64,000 nucleotides of DNA from Amanita rubescens (Eukaryota > Basidiomycota > Agaricomycetes > Agaricales > Amanitaceae): positions 186,001-250,000 of the forward strand of contig WION01000001.1 of the NCBI GenBank assembly GCA_015039365.1, written 5' to 3'. The position numbers and the translations under genes were made by a program. A model generated the notes under the pieces. That model had not been told where the DNA came from and did no database searches. It saw only the letters and a list, made by a program, of their open reading frames with translations. Shown here piece by piece: positions 21,387 through 33,445 of this stretch (the stretch's first letter is position 1; every line of letters starts with the position of its first letter).

Positions 21387-23331
21387 ATGCGCCTTCGGAT
21401 ACAAACTCTTCCACCTTTACAAGAACTTAAAGTATGGTTTGTTCCAAGGCCAACAAGTGTATCATTGCCCTTGGTCACGATTACGGAACTTAAACGAGAT
21501 CTTTGTCGTGACATAAGACAATTGCAGTCCGGTGGCATACAACATGATGGCATTCGGCTACTCTTGGACGGATTCGAATTACTAGGCGACCTTCCTTACA
21601 CTGAAGTTCTGAGGGATGGAGATTTAGTTTGCATACAGGTTCTTAATAAGCCTCGCTTGGACATTGAGGTATCGAAGAAGAGAAGGGCGACGGAATATGC
21701 TGAAGGTGCGCTCGCCTTTTTTCAATCGTGGATTTGTTCGAATGTGCTTTAGACTTGGAAGGTGCTAGGAAGAAACGGAAGAAATCTGTTGAAACGAAAA
21801 CGTCGGGGAGGCGTAAACCCCAGCTGGCATCATCCTCGTCCAGTTATGAGAGCGCTGAATCGACCTCGCCCTCCAGCGAGAGTTCCTCAGAATCAGACGA
21901 CCGGGCGTCTGAGTCGTCTGAATCCACTTCAAGTTACGAATCTACCTCGTCATCCACCTCCTCGAGCAGTGTATCATCGTCACCTACGCCGCCACCTTCA
22001 AAACTTCGCAAAAGCAAAGCAAGTGACAGAACGACCACGGCGTACGAACCCCTCCTCTTTTTATTTGAATGATATTAATGATATCTCAGTCCTGCCGTCG
22101 CACCCGTCCCCCCAGGTTATGGTAAACCATCCACAAAAAGTCGCAACCGTCGCAGGCGATTGAAGCGCAAATTCGAAAAAGAAGAAAAAGAGGCGGAACT
22201 GACACCTCCGCAAGGCGTGTCGGATGCGAACTTGACGCCTCTGGGTCCTGCTCGTGTTGAACAGAGCTCAAAAGATACCAAGCAGGCTCCAGAGTTAAAT
22301 GGACGGTCTGCGCCCGAATCCCGAACCTCTAGGTCCCAAAATCGGAGCGCATCTACTCCTGGAACCACCCTCGATAACTCGAACGGAGAAATCATGATGG
22401 CTTCTCTGCGGAACAAGAACAAAAAGAAGAATTTTAGGCAAACAATGGTAGCGCCTACTGTACGCAAAATTGTTTTCGATGATAGCGGAGAAGAACAGCC
22501 AGCAAATACCACCGCTTTGACGTCTACTCAGGATTCGGATTCTGCCGGAACGACTATTCAAAAGAACAGCGAATCAGCGGAAAGCTCTAACAAGAGCCCT
22601 TTGGTTTCTAATTTGCAAACGCGGGTTATACCACCATCTGAACTGGCCGCTCAGGGTCTTTTGCCTTCCAATATGCTCGTTACAAGTGTAGAATTTGGGC
22701 GAAACACGAAAAAGAAGAAGCAAAGGTTATCACGCGATCCGTACGAAGAAGTTGATAGCGAACTTCAGCGGGCTCACTGGCTCGGGTATGGGAAAGATGG
22801 AGTGATGGACGATCCAGATGATGCCGACGTATACCTGCCATACGATGAGGATGGCGATATTACAGGCGATACTGTTGAGGGGAGTTCAAATGCTCAATTT
22901 GATTGGAAAGCCGCCGAATCACGGTGGGAGCACTTTCCTCCGATCGAAACGCAGGATCAGCTCTACTCTGGTGTGCTTGTCTGTTGGCAGGTATGTCTCT
23001 GTCGTCGATCTTCAGCAAGAGTATCTAAAGTCAAGTTATTTCTACAGGGTCTTGCCATCAATCCGCAAACGTTCACTCCTGAACATTTACTTGGCGTGGG
23101 GCGGGTTGTACGTCTCCGACCTTTATTTTACAAGATATGTGCTCACTAGCTGATTAGGAAAAAGTGGAGGGTACTTCTATCACAATCCGACAGATATTAC
23201 GGCCAGGGACAGAGACTACGGTGGCGTTCGGTATCGCAAATCAAAGTGAGAATGGAGAGGGTGAAGAAGAAGAGTACAGTTGGGGTGATATCTCTAGCCT
23301 TGGGTGGAAGATCGTGAACCTATGCACCTGA
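21387..23331 (+). CDS. Coilin-like nuclear protein (580 aa)
   Basis: Five exons (21387-21705, 21753-22041, 22090-22990, 23048-23107, 23158-23331) give one 580-residue frame. The N-terminus reads like the ubiquitin-like coilin N-terminal domain: MRLRIQTLPPL, the strand LKVWFVPRP, ITELKRDLCRDIRQL, GIRLLLDGFELL and EVLRDGDLVCIQ. A long serine-rich acidic tract (about 150-200), a basic patch (GYGKPSTKSRNRRRRLKRK) and low-complexity charged sequence follow. The C-terminus (GKDGVMDDPDDADVYLP; SWGDISSLGWKIVNLCT) would form the Tudor-like end. Coilin scaffolds Cajal bodies and snRNP assembly. The identification rests on the N-terminal pattern and the overall layout, not on a search. Confidence 0.65.
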
Positions 23332-23681
23332 CGCGCGTGTTGATTAGGGGCAATTTGCACTTTAAACAACCTTATGTCCGCCACCTCCTACTTAAGCATC
23401 CATAACTGCCTCCTCGAGCGAACTTCGTATCTGCTGCGCGTATCGCGTATGCCGTAACCCGTGACCGTGACCTCTCCGCGCGGATGGCCGACTCTCACAG
23501 TCGAACTCAACGCCAAGAATCTTAATCAACCCTCCTGAAATACCTGTTAAGATAACACGGGAGCCCCGAGCAAACGAGGCCCGCTCATGTGGCGCATACC
23601 TACCGATACCACCGGCCCTTGAGTCAGGACGTGCAGTTTCCTATATTACCTTTCGCGAGATGGGACAGATTCAAGTTTTAC
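23332..23681. other. Intergenic region upstream of the P450
   Basis: 350 bases between coilin and P450. An open frame from 23589 runs into the P450 but begins at GTG; the first in-frame ATG with a membrane anchor is at 23682. No promoter element was identified. Confidence 0.5.
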
Positions 23682-25759
23682 ATGGGGACGAATATCCTCT
23701 CCCCATTTCTGGCAGTTCTTGCCCTAGTCATAACTTACTATGTCCCATTCGCGTGGAGAGCTACGGTTAATAACTGGAAGGTATGATGAGCGCGTCGACA
23801 TTTGGAATCTCTCATACACCTTGATTATAGTTAAGGTCTATTCCATCCGTCGGATCCGGTGGACTTTTGACCTCCTTCATTGGCGCTTGGCGCTTCCGCA
23901 AACACGCGCATGAAATGGGGCAAGAAGGCTACAGCAAAGTAAGCAAAAGTTACAATCTGCTGTTTATTTTCTCAACATATGCGTTCAGTATCGCGGTTCA
24001 TTTTTTAAAGTGCCCACTATGTCTCGGTGGATGATTCTGGTGTCGGGTGCACGCAATATTGAGGAAATCCGAAACGCCCCTGAAGAACACCTCTCGTTCC
24101 ACGAAGCTATGATTGAAGTGATTTTCCAATGCTACTGTCATTCCTACAATGCATTTATATTCTTGAACAGATCATGCGTCTGGATGCGACCGTTGGACCC
24201 GAGATACACAATCCGTTATACATTAATGTCATCACAAATCCATTCACGCAAAGCATCAGACCCAGATTTGCAGACATCCAGGATGAGATTAAGACTGCAT
24301 TCGCAGATTATATACCCGCTGGCCAAGGAAATGGTGAATAAAAGTCGATCTGCGATCTCGTCGCTGACCCTGCACAGAATGGGTCAAGGTTAACGTATTT
24401 TCAACTATGATGGATATTACCTGCAGGACCAGCAACAGAGTGTTCGTTGGTTTACCCTTCGGTAAGTGTCTGTTGATTTCCTTCGCTGTTCCAAAAAATT
24501 GACGTGTGCAGCGCGAGATCCGGATTTCATACGTCTGAACAAAGAATTTTCAATTAACGTGATAAAGGCGTATCGCGTCGTCAATCGATTCCCTTCTTTC
24601 CTACGGTCGTAAGCGCGATAATGACATCCAATCCATACCGAGTCTGATCATCAAGTAGGTTCGCTTCGCGCTTTGCCAACGTGTCGAATGACATCAAGCG
24701 CGCAATGAGACACCTGGACCCTCTGATCAAAGAGCGTCTAGAACAAGAAGCCAAGCACGGGAAAGATTGGCCCAACAAACCCGTCAGTTTCCGACAAATT
24801 TATAATTGGCTTCTGCCACTTATTTTTTCCACGATAGAATGATTTAATCAGCTGGCTACTCGATGCCTCTCAAGGAGGGCAACGTGACATCCGAAGCATG
24901 GCTATAAACGTTCTCCTTGTAAATCTTGCTGCCATTCACACAGTAACTATGGTCCGTCTAGCACTGTGTTCCTTGCCAACCGCACTCATGCCGTGCCAAG
25001 AGTTTCACTTATATTTTGTATGACTTGGCAACTCATCCGGAGTATGTTCAACCAATGCGGGAGGAAGTCGAGGCTGCACTTCAAGAGGACGGTTGGACCC
25101 ATGCCTCAATAGGCAAGCTTTCAAAAGTGGATAGTTTTGTCAAGGAATCTCTACGATCGTCTGTGGTCAATACTTGTAGGTTCCCACCTTCTATATTAAA
25201 CGCCGCTCAACGTCCGGCGGTACTAGATGGCCTGAAACGTCTAGTGATGAAAGATTACACGTTCTCAGACGGCACCACTATTCCCGCCGGAAACATTATC
25301 TCTGTACCAATGCTCCCGATACACCTCGATCCAGTACGTGTTTTTTCCTCCTGTTTTACTCTAGTGATCGAGCAAATTTCAGGACATTTACACCAATCCT
25401 AAAACTTTTGATGGCTTCAGGTTTGAGAAAATGCGCAAAGAACGCGGTGAAGATACCAAACACAAATTGGCGTCACTTGATCTTGATTATCTTGTATTCG
25501 GGAACGGTCGTCAGGCATGGTATGTAAACCGATTATATGCTTTCTAGCCATGATTAGATCTAAAGTCCACACCAGTCCCGGCCGGTTCTTTGCGGCTGTC
25601 GAGTTGAAAACCATGCTTGCTCATGTCCTTCTAAACTATGATATCAAGATGGCCAATGGCGCGGGACGCCCAGCCAATATCACCATCGCATCCGAAATGA
25701 TGCCTGACCCCAGTGCAAAAGTCCTCTTTCGCAAGAGGTTTATGGGAAAGGCGATCTGA
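23682..25759 (+). CDS. Cytochrome P450 monooxygenase (503 aa, 12 exons)
   Basis: Twelve exons (23682-23780, 23831-23938, 23989-24117, 24171-24333, 24378-24461, 24512-24608, 24659-24782, 24838-24942, 25001-25175, 25227-25333, 25383-25519, 25576-25759) make exactly 504 codons. MGTNILSPFLAVLALVITYY anchors the protein in the ER membrane. Motifs: CRTSNRVFVGLP, the I-helix region NLAAIHT, the K-helix ESLR, and the haem loop FGNGRQACPGRFFAA. The haem cysteine codon is split by the last intron. The acceptor before SFTYILYDL and the 51-nt intron at 25176-25226 are inferred from frame and family spacing. Basidiomycete P450s of this type oxidise small hydrophobic molecules; the substrate is unknown. 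Confidence 0.9.
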
Positions 25760-26214
25760 TCCGAAATACATATGGCACTACGGTTCATCACGTTTAATGA
25801 TTAGTACTATATGCTGGTCTTCTATGCCGTTTTTTCCTTCGCCCCAAGTACTTGAACTTACGGCATGTGACAGTACAAATATATATATAAAGCATTAGGC
25901 CCCCCCGTTCCATCACGTTCATGTCTCCTCTCGACTGCTCACTGATTTACCATTTCTTCGGTTTCCCCACCACGGCAAAATTGCTCACCATGCCATGAAA
26001 TCTTAGCGGGGCGGACTCTTACTTTAACAGGTGAGCATAAGACCACGCGGTCATAGCCCAAGCGTGCGCTGAGATAGACCATAGTGCGTCGACGCGGCCT
26101 CGCCGGCGTCTACTTCTGAAATATGATTTGGTGAAGGGTGTCAAGGTCAATTGTTCGGGACGTATACATGCTGTCGATTACAAACCACGCTGAGATATTG
26201 CCGGCAGGGATCGT
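25760..26214. other. Intergenic region
   Basis: 455 bases between the P450 and the convergent broken F-box copy 7. Nothing recognisable beyond a short (TA)n run near 25880. Confidence 0.5.
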
Positions 26215-27812
26215 TCAGTTTATCCTGCAGCTGGTATATGTAGAAATAAATGCATATCGAGCGAGATTCCAAATAATAGTCAAGGTTTCGAAAACTTTAA
26301 TAATGATACCCGCCTTCTTCAGTGCAATGACCCTCCGTTTGTATTCCTTTTTGCGCTTGGTAATAACGGTTATGTCCTTCAAAAGAGCGATTTCTTCTCT
26401 CCAACTACAACCCTTTTCAAGCGATTCATCGACCGTCCTTTTACGCGCTTCAATCATACTGAGCACCTCCAAAAAATCGCCAGTGACATTGATTGTCAAC
26501 GTCTGGATAAAGCGTCCAAGGGCACCATTGGATATGCCAATAATAGCCTTATCATCCAATTTGATATCCGGTCCGGCTAAAAGGAAGCGTAGCATAGGCA
26601 TATTTTGTAAAATCGAGGAGATGGGCAGCACAAAGTGACTAAAATAGTAGACTTCTTGAAGTCTTGACATATTATACTGTCGCCCGAGAAGTTTGAAGGT
26701 TTCGCCCGTCCAGTGGGCCCAGTTATGGGTAGAGAGCGTGAGGCTGGTGAGGGAAGGGCATGTAATACCACGCAGGAGCCTGTCAAGATCTATCCCATCA
26801 TCGGTAACCTCTTCTGTGCCAACTGCCGTCAGGTTGAAGTCGCGTAAAGAAGGCAAGGTCAGCGGCCGCTCCTCTAATATCCCAAATTGATCGATATTGG
26901 ATCGGGGATACCGTTAAAAGGAGCTCTTCCAGGATTGGAATCTGTCGCAAAATAACAAAGATAGGATACAGATCCTGTATAGCCATGTCAAACCTCAGGG
27001 TTCGCAGTTGACTCCATCCCAGGCTTGGAGAGAGTTGATCGAACCAATCACCAGACTCGTCGCAACAAAAAGTGACAGACCGAAGTTTGGTGATGAGATG
27101 AGATGGATTATTCATATTTACGACGGCTCCATCAGGATGTGAAAGTTCTAGGTCCAGCTCCGCAACATTCGAAAACGCGGATTGAGGTAAATTCGATAAC
27201 CCCACGAATTCTTCCGTGGACAGATCTAGATGAAGGCTCTTGACCTGAATGTTCCAAATGATCTTCTGCAAGGTGCGGGCAATCTCGTCAATTTCCAATT
27301 CCTCGCCGAAGTGTATCGACAATGTAGCTGGAAATGTCCCAGCTCGCAGAAGCCATCGCTGATGAAGGCGGAAGATGTGGTCGGATTTCATGCGCTCCGG
27401 ACTGGGCAACTTCAAGCCGTGTGTTGCTCCATAACTTGGCTGTACCAAGTGCCACCCGGCGCCAGTGTGAACATACGTGCGATATGGCAAGTTGGGGAGG
27501 GATATTTCCTTTACGAATAGGGAAATGTACAGATTCATGATCTTGCGCAACTTGAATGAATACGTGACCGAGAATTTCGTTCGGGAGGACATTGTGATTG
27601 TGAGGTGCCAACGCGTCACAAAAGCGAACGAGTTCTTCTTCTATTCTTCTCTCCTTTCCGACAAGCTGCGCGATTTCGCGCTTAATACTTCTAAGAGCCT
27701 CTCGTTTCTGGATCATGGCGCCCCGAATGGCGCGCGTGGCCTCCAAAACATTCTGTTCAACGGAATGGTGCTGGCCGTGGATTACACGCCCGACATCCAG
27801 GTCTGGATTCAT
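26215..27812 (-). pseudogene. F-box-like protein, copy 7, two frameshifts
   Basis: Reads from ATG at 27812 on the minus strand. The first frame (to about 27420) holds the coiled coil and an F-box-like segment (VLPNEILGHVF, HVCSHWRRVAL, KLWSN). The frame then shifts near 27405-27425 into LHQRWLLRAGTFPATLSI, and again near 26905, after LLLTVSP, into the LPSLRDF...QYNMSRL...KLDDKAIIGIS part. The last piece also runs about 24 residues past the usual C-terminus. With two separate shifts and normal codon-level conservation elsewhere, this is a fairly young pseudogene. Confidence 0.8.
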
Positions 27813-27861
27813 CTATCTCGTGTAAGTTGCCAGAGCTTCTACTCTAACGAAGGAATCTCAC
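27813..27861 (-). promoter_or_regulatory. 5'-leader intron ending at the start codon (F-box copy 7)
   Basis: On the minus strand: donor GTGAGA after GGCG, branch-like CTTAC, acceptor GATAG directly before ATG at 27812. 49 nt. It shows that the leader intron predates the split between the plus- and minus-strand groups. Confidence 0.6.
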
Positions 27862-28089
27862 CGCCAATTAAGACTTTGCGGTAGCGCTGTAGCAGAAGAT
27901 GCGTCTGTAACCAATAAGTAGCGCTGTAGGGCTATTGTTAGGTTGACGTAATGTGACTGCCTGGCAACTCCAAGGAACCAGGCACTGGCAGGCACGAACC
28001 CTATGGCAAACACTATAATCACCGACCAGAACTTGAAATGCTTTTGTTCCGAGGCGGACCTTGGACACTATTGTGGAATTCAAATGGAC

Positions 28090-28632
28090 CCTTTTTCATG
28101 ACGTTAAACAACTGCATTCCGGAGACATACGCCCAGTGCGCGTGGACGGATTCCAATTACTGGGCGACCTTCCTTGAAACGAAGTCCCGAGGGATGAGGA
28201 TTTAGCTTCCATAAGATCTTACAAAGGCAAAGACGCCTCGCTCAGAATTGCAGTGGTGAGGGAGGGAAGGATAATGGAAAATGTTGAAGGTGCGCTCAAG
28301 TTTGAGTCCTTGTTCAATCGTTTTGCTCAAAATGTTTCACTATAAAGTGACAGGAGGAGATGGAAGAATTTTGTTGTAAAAAAACATCGGCGGGATGAAC
28401 CCCGGTGGCTGACATCATCCTGTCCAGTTTCTATTCAAGGCTTGACGTTGGGCCGTGCGTTTCCGATCTTTGATTCACATTTCATGCGCTCACCAGTTGG
28501 TTAGGAAAAAGTGGAGGGTGCTTTATTACACTTCTAGGGATAGAAACTGCCGCTACGTGAGTGGGGATGTGGAAGTTGAAAAATAAAGTTGGGGTGATAT
28601 TTCTAGCCTTGGGCGGAAGATCGTGGACCTAC
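28090..28632 (+). pseudogene. Coilin-like pseudogene
   Basis: Discontinuous similarity to the coilin-like gene at 21387-23331. The piece around 28140-28205 matches the exon-1 segment encoding LLLDGFELLGDLP...LRDGD. The part around 28280-28400 matches the end of exon 1, intron 1 and the start of exon 2. The part around 28480-28632 matches the end of intron 4 and the last exon (TTGGGGTGATATTTCTAGCC). Most of the serine-rich and basic middle is deleted. Because intron sequence is retained, this is a DNA-level duplicate rather than a processed copy. Confidence 0.7.
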
Positions 28633-28664
28633 TTTCTTGTCAATGGTCCACGGCAGCTTGCACA

Positions 28665-30943
28665 TTATAAGGGGCCCAATATACGATGCCTCTTGCTTAA
28701 CTCGACAATTGCATCTGTAACTGCCCTATCCTTGTGCGAGCTTAATATATCTTGCCTGCTGTACAGAGTTTGCGTGCCGTTAAATTGGGGTATTGGGGGT
28801 CCCAGGACTGGACATATTGTTCCCCCTTCTGGCAGCGTACCATTCTCAAAATACGCTCTTACATAGTTCATCGTGCATGGGGAGGGGGCGGAGATCGATG
28901 TATGCTACACCACCAGGTCGTGACAATTAGGAAAAGAGCAGAACAACTGGCGGAATACGTACCCCCGCCGAATTTTGCGTCAGAACAACAGAGCCTGGGT
29001 AGCCTTGCGACATTCTCTTGGCACTGTAAATCAAGATGTAGGCGAGAGAACCCGAACTTCGTCATGGAGTACGCACCCGAATAATGGAGTCACGGGATCT
29101 GCTCGGGCATCAGCTCGACTTGTGGCAACCATAATAACTACGTACCAGCCGTATTTCCAATAAAAAGTAACGGGTAACTCGTGTTTCCAACGAATGGGCC
29201 TAGATACAAATATAAAATAGATAATCGAAGAGTCGAGTATATGACGTGCCTCTGAAAAAGTTTTTCGGTAAATCAGGCCATCCACTGAAGATTTTGTGGA
29301 ATCAGGTTTGTCATAAAAACCGTGCAGATAACGTACGAGCAGGAAATTCTTTCTCTTATCCAAATGTCCGCCCATTCTGATGTTTTGACTAATTTGTTGT
29401 AATATTGTTCTGCATCTTCTAGCGTTCCCGGGATCAAGCTAGCGTCATTACACCCGATGGCGATCAAAGGATCCAAAACCTCGTTAACGAGAAGTTGCGT
29501 GGTAGATCCATAGTCCCATAACGGTTTCGCATTCCCCTTTGACAATTCAGCTAAGGCGTCGGCCAATGGAGGAAACGACGAATAAGGACTATAAAGTGAA
29601 ATGAAGATGGTAGTTCGCAAGAAATTGTAATCGACTACACCATATGAACTGGCGTTGTTGAGGACGGGGAATGGTGTAGTTTTGGTCATATCATATAGCC
29701 TGTCAAGGTTTTTCGAAATGGCTTCAGGTGAGGATGCATAAAAGCTACAGCCGGACGGTCCCGCAATGAAGCAGCTATCAAAGAAGATCTGCAACACTTT
29801 ATCCGTGTCAAGAAGATTCTCGTTGAACAGGGCTGGCAACGGCTGTTCAAGCCAAATGTGACGATGGAATGCGAAGAACCTCACCAGCAAAATAGTTCGG
29901 AGCATCCACTACGCCATCAACGACAAGGCGACCGACGTTATCCTACTATGATGAGATACGTACAGGCGCCAGATCTTGAAACTTACTGGGAACAATGAGG
30001 CAAATACTGCGCCGAGAACAGAGCCGTACCTAACCATATGACGTAGGTTACAAAGAACGTTAGCCAGCCCACATACTTACGAAAATCCCCAGTATTGGAT
30101 CTTATCCATTCCGTATGCCTTGGTGATCTGCAACATGTCGCGCGCAGTAGAGTCGGTATTGATGAAGTTCAAATACCCATTATAGTTTGTAGCTGCCGCT
30201 AATTGGCCAACAACTCGAGAATATGCCACAAGTTCGCCCAGGCTGTTCGTAGAAGCATTGACTACATTGAAGACGGCCGCTCTGGCAGACCATATCTCTC
30301 TATCGTTGTTATTGGTGAAGAACGAGATCGTTGGAATGGAGCGTGAGACGCCTAAAAGATGGATTAGAATAAAAGGAAAAGATATACGAATATATACACA
30401 CGAACCTCTTGGATCAAAGCCAACGATGTCAAACGCATCTCCGACGACTGCATGTATTAAATCTCCTCCGACAAGCACAAAATCGACTCCGCTTCCACCT
30501 GGTCCACCGGGATTGAAAAGGATGGGCCCTTTGTACTCTTGTGACGTGGCTGAATAGGGAGACGGAATACGAATAATTGCGATAGATGCATTGTTGCTTG
30601 GACTGACGGGTGCTGAATAGTTTAGAGGCACCTGTAAAGATGTTTCAAATTTCAAATGCGGACAGGAACTCGATACCTACCAGCAGGCGCGCGCATTCGA
30701 ACTTAGTAGCTTGGCCAGGATAGCAATCATGCCAATCGAGTGATTCAGAGGAGTTCAGCTTTGGACAGCATCAGTCATACCTTGCCATATCCATGAAAAA
30801 CAACTTCTCCATACCGAAGACCAGATAGTTTCCGGGTCTTGCTCAGTCGTTCCTCGAGCTTTCAGTCTTTGCCCACCCTGTAATAGAGCGAAGGAGCAAT
30901 GGAATAAGACGGCCCCAAGGAAGATGTAGGAAACTACCCGCAT
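28665..30943 (-). CDS. TAP-like secreted alpha/beta-hydrolase, copy A
   Basis: Multi-exon gene on the minus strand starting at ATG 30943 with a signal peptide (VVSYIFLGAVLFHCSFALLQ). It carries the oxyanion motif FNPGGPGGSGVD, FDPRG, and the nucleophile elbow WGFSYGS whose serine codon is split by an intron (TC|G). The C-terminal TAP-type domain includes LIPGTLEDAEQYY, the acid-residue loop ADPVTPL, GYPGSVVLTQNSAG and the catalytic-histidine exon beginning HTSISAPSPC. Compared with copies B and C, its C-terminus is longer by about 20 residues. Family members are S33 serine peptidases releasing tripeptides or single residues from N-termini; substrate here unknown. The first intron uses an AAAG acceptor, which is slightly atypical. 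Confidence 0.82.
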
Positions 30944-31966
30944 GGTGGGTACCGCCAGATAACCTTGGGTGGTAGATAGCGTTCAACGCACGTCCAGTTA
31001 CATATAGAAGGGACTTAAATAATGCCGGAACCAGACCAGTGTGCTTTGAACGTATTCGGTGCTTTACCTCGTGATTTGGTCTCGATGAGTCAGAGCAAGG
31101 GCTTGGCAGGCCGACGCATCGCGCATCGCCTCTGGAAGCTCGATGCCGACTCGGAGAAGCATGTTGATATCGAGTTAGGACCTGACCTTGAGATGCAAGC
31201 CGGACCGACCGCCGGTACTGCGAGTGTCGCTGTTTCGGGTTCTCTTCGCTGGGCGCTCAATCATTTCGCTTCATCGAAACCCGGCGCAGCTGCTTTCGTC
31301 TCGTATGTAGTAACAGCTCTTGAGCCCTGATCTCTGATCGAGCCAATGGCCATAGCCGTTCCGTTGATGGTTATCACCAGCCTGACTCGATTTTGATCGT
31401 AGTGTACAGGTCCGTCAAAATCAACAGAAGCGTCCAGTTGGATAAAAGCATCACGTCACATAACATGCACTGGATTGGAAGACAGGAAAGAAGATGGGAT
31501 CCGAAGAGTTCTACATGTGACACGGACAATATGTAACATGTGACGTCTTTTTTTAGTACCGCACTGGGCCCCAACTCGAAGCGGTGTGCGGCTGACCGAC
31601 TATGTGTACACAAAAGCGGCTATAAGGAACCCCATATGACGAGCGAAGATGAGGACAGACAAGTGGTTAACACCTCGGATGTCCATGCATGCCCGAGCTT
31701 CTTCGTGAGCAAAGTTTCAATGCTGGTATTTGATTTCTGAATCGAAGCGCTCGTGCACTTCACCCGATCACATTCAAATGCGGTACCTCTGCTTCTGATC
31801 CGATATAATCCAGGGCGGCCGAATGAAGCAGTGACGCAAAAAGAAAGGGCGCGAGGAACCCGCGTTGATATGCTACGGCTATGTGCTTCAGCATGGGTTT
31901 GGAACAAGGACTATCACTGGCGTCACGGGTTAGCAAGCTCAGTTACATGGCGATATTTGTACAAGA
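30944..31966. other. Intergenic region with one unsupported ORF
   Basis: A 102-codon ATG-initiated ORF at 31022-31330 (containing VFGALPRDLVSMSQSKGLAG) is alanine/serine-rich and has some coding look, but I recognise no family and see no start or splice context. The rest shows nothing. Confidence 0.35.
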
Positions 31967-33445
31967 TTAGTACTTAAACTTAATAGTGATACCTGCCTCT
32001 TCCAATGCAACAACCCTCGCATTATATTCCTCCTTGTGCTCGGCATGAACCACAACCTCCTTCAAAATGGACATTTCTTCTTTCCAACTGTAACCACTTT
32101 CAATCAATCCCTCGACTCTCTTTTTCCGCGCTTCCACCATACTGAGCAACTCCCCAACGTCACCCGCGGCGCTAATGTTCAACTTCCTGAGGAACCGCCC
32201 AAGGGTGCCGTTTGATATGCTGCAGATAGCCTCGTCATCCATTATGGCGTCCCGAGATGAAAGTGAGCGTAACATGGGTGCATCTCGCAAAAGGTAGGAA
32301 ACTGGTAGCGCAAAATTACAAGAAAAATCGATTTCTTGAATTTGCTGCATATTGTATTGTTGTTTAATGATCTGGAATGTCTCGTCCGTCCAGTAAGCAT
32401 CTGTAGATAATGTGAATTTGGTAAGGGAAGGGCAAGCGAAACTGCGCAAAATCTTGTCAAGTTGTATTCCATCGAGCACGTCCATGTCAACATCCAGGTT
32501 GATATCCCGTAAAGAAAGCATGCGAAGCCTATGCTCCTCTAGGTCAGCAATGTGAAATTTGAATACCGATAAGTGGAGCGCTTGAAGTGTTGGAAGCTGG
32601 CGCAAGATATTAAGAATAGGACCCAAATCCGTCATAAACATGTGACACCCCAGGAAGCGCAGCTGACCCCATGGCAAACTCGGCGAGAGTTGATCAAACC
32701 AGACACCGGTCTCGCCAGGCATGAATGATACAGATCGAAGTCGCGTAATAAAATGGGGTAGATTATTCATGTTCACGACCTCTTCAGAAGGTGTGAGACG
32801 AAGTTCCAGCTCCGTAAGGCCGGGTAATGCAGTTTCAGGCAATGTAGATAATGCCATAAACTCTTTACAGGTCAGGTCAAGACCAAGCCTCTTGACCTGA
32901 AAGGGCAAAACGATTTTCTGCAAGGCACTGACGATTTCATCGCTATCAAGCGAACCGTCGAAGCTTATCGACACTGTAACCGGAAACGATGCGGCTCTCA
33001 AGAGCCACCGCTGGTGGAGGCGGACAACGTCGTCAGTGTTGTACTTCTGTGGATAGGCAAGGTCCGTATGGCCCCATAACTCGGCCGTATGAAGTGCGAC
33101 CCTCCGCCAGTGGGAACAAACATGGGATATGGCCAGTTGAGGAGGGAGATTTCCTTTGAGAATAGGGAAATGCACAGGTCCATGAGCCTGTACGACTAGA
33201 ATGAATACGTGACGGAGAATTTCGTTCGAGAGAACGTCGTGATTGTGAGGTGCCAACGCTGTGCCCAGGCGAACAAGCTCTTCCTCTATTCCTTTCTCCC
33301 GTTCGACGAGCTGTGCAATTTCACGTTTGATAGCTTTCAGGGTATCTCGTTTCTGGATCACGACGCCGCGAATAGCCCTCGGCGAGTCCAAAGTACTCTG
33401 TTCAGAATGAAACTGGTTTACGCGACGGACATTGTCCAAGTCCAT
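31967..33445 (-). CDS. F-box-like protein, copy 8 (492 aa)
   Basis: Single-exon paralogue on the minus strand, 492 residues. The coiled coil is at about 25-65 and the F-box-like segment starts near residue 72 with VLSNEILRHVF (Ser replacing the usual Pro), followed by HVCSHWRRVAL and ELWGH. The leucine-rich part keeps the landmarks GVWFDQLSPSLPWGQL, CPSLTKFTL, QYNMQQIQE and IMDDEAICSIS. It ends EEAGITIKFKY. It groups by sequence with copies 7 and 9. Presumed SCF adaptor. Confidence 0.85.
   Translation of the reverse strand: MDLDNVRRVNQFHSEQSTLDSPRAIRGVVIQKRDTLKAIKREIAQLVEREKGIEEELVRLGTALAPHNHDVLSNEILRHVFILVVQAHGPVHFPILKGNLPPQLAISHVCSHWRRVALHTAELWGHTDLAYPQKYNTDDVVRLHQRWLLRAASFPVTVSISFDGSLDSDEIVSALQKIVLPFQVKRLGLDLTCKEFMALSTLPETALPGLTELELRLTPSEEVVNMNNLPHFITRLRSVSFMPGETGVWFDQLSPSLPWGQLRFLGCHMFMTDLGPILNILRQLPTLQALHLSVFKFHIADLEEHRLRMLSLRDINLDVDMDVLDGIQLDKILRSFACPSLTKFTLSTDAYWTDETFQIIKQQYNMQQIQEIDFSCNFALPVSYLLRDAPMLRSLSSRDAIMDDEAICSISNGTLGRFLRKLNISAAGDVGELLSMVEARKKRVEGLIESGYSWKEEMSILKEVVVHAEHKEEYNARVVALEEAGITIKFKY

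Noticed and set aside
25400..25560. Apparent loss of the haem cysteine in the P450 (frame reads FGNGRQAW)
   Set aside because: Splicing at 25519/25576 restores FGNGRQACPGRFF with a consistent 503-residue model.
31022..31330. 102-codon ORF as a confident gene
   Set aside because: No recognised family, no splice or neighbour support; mentioned only within the intergenic entry.
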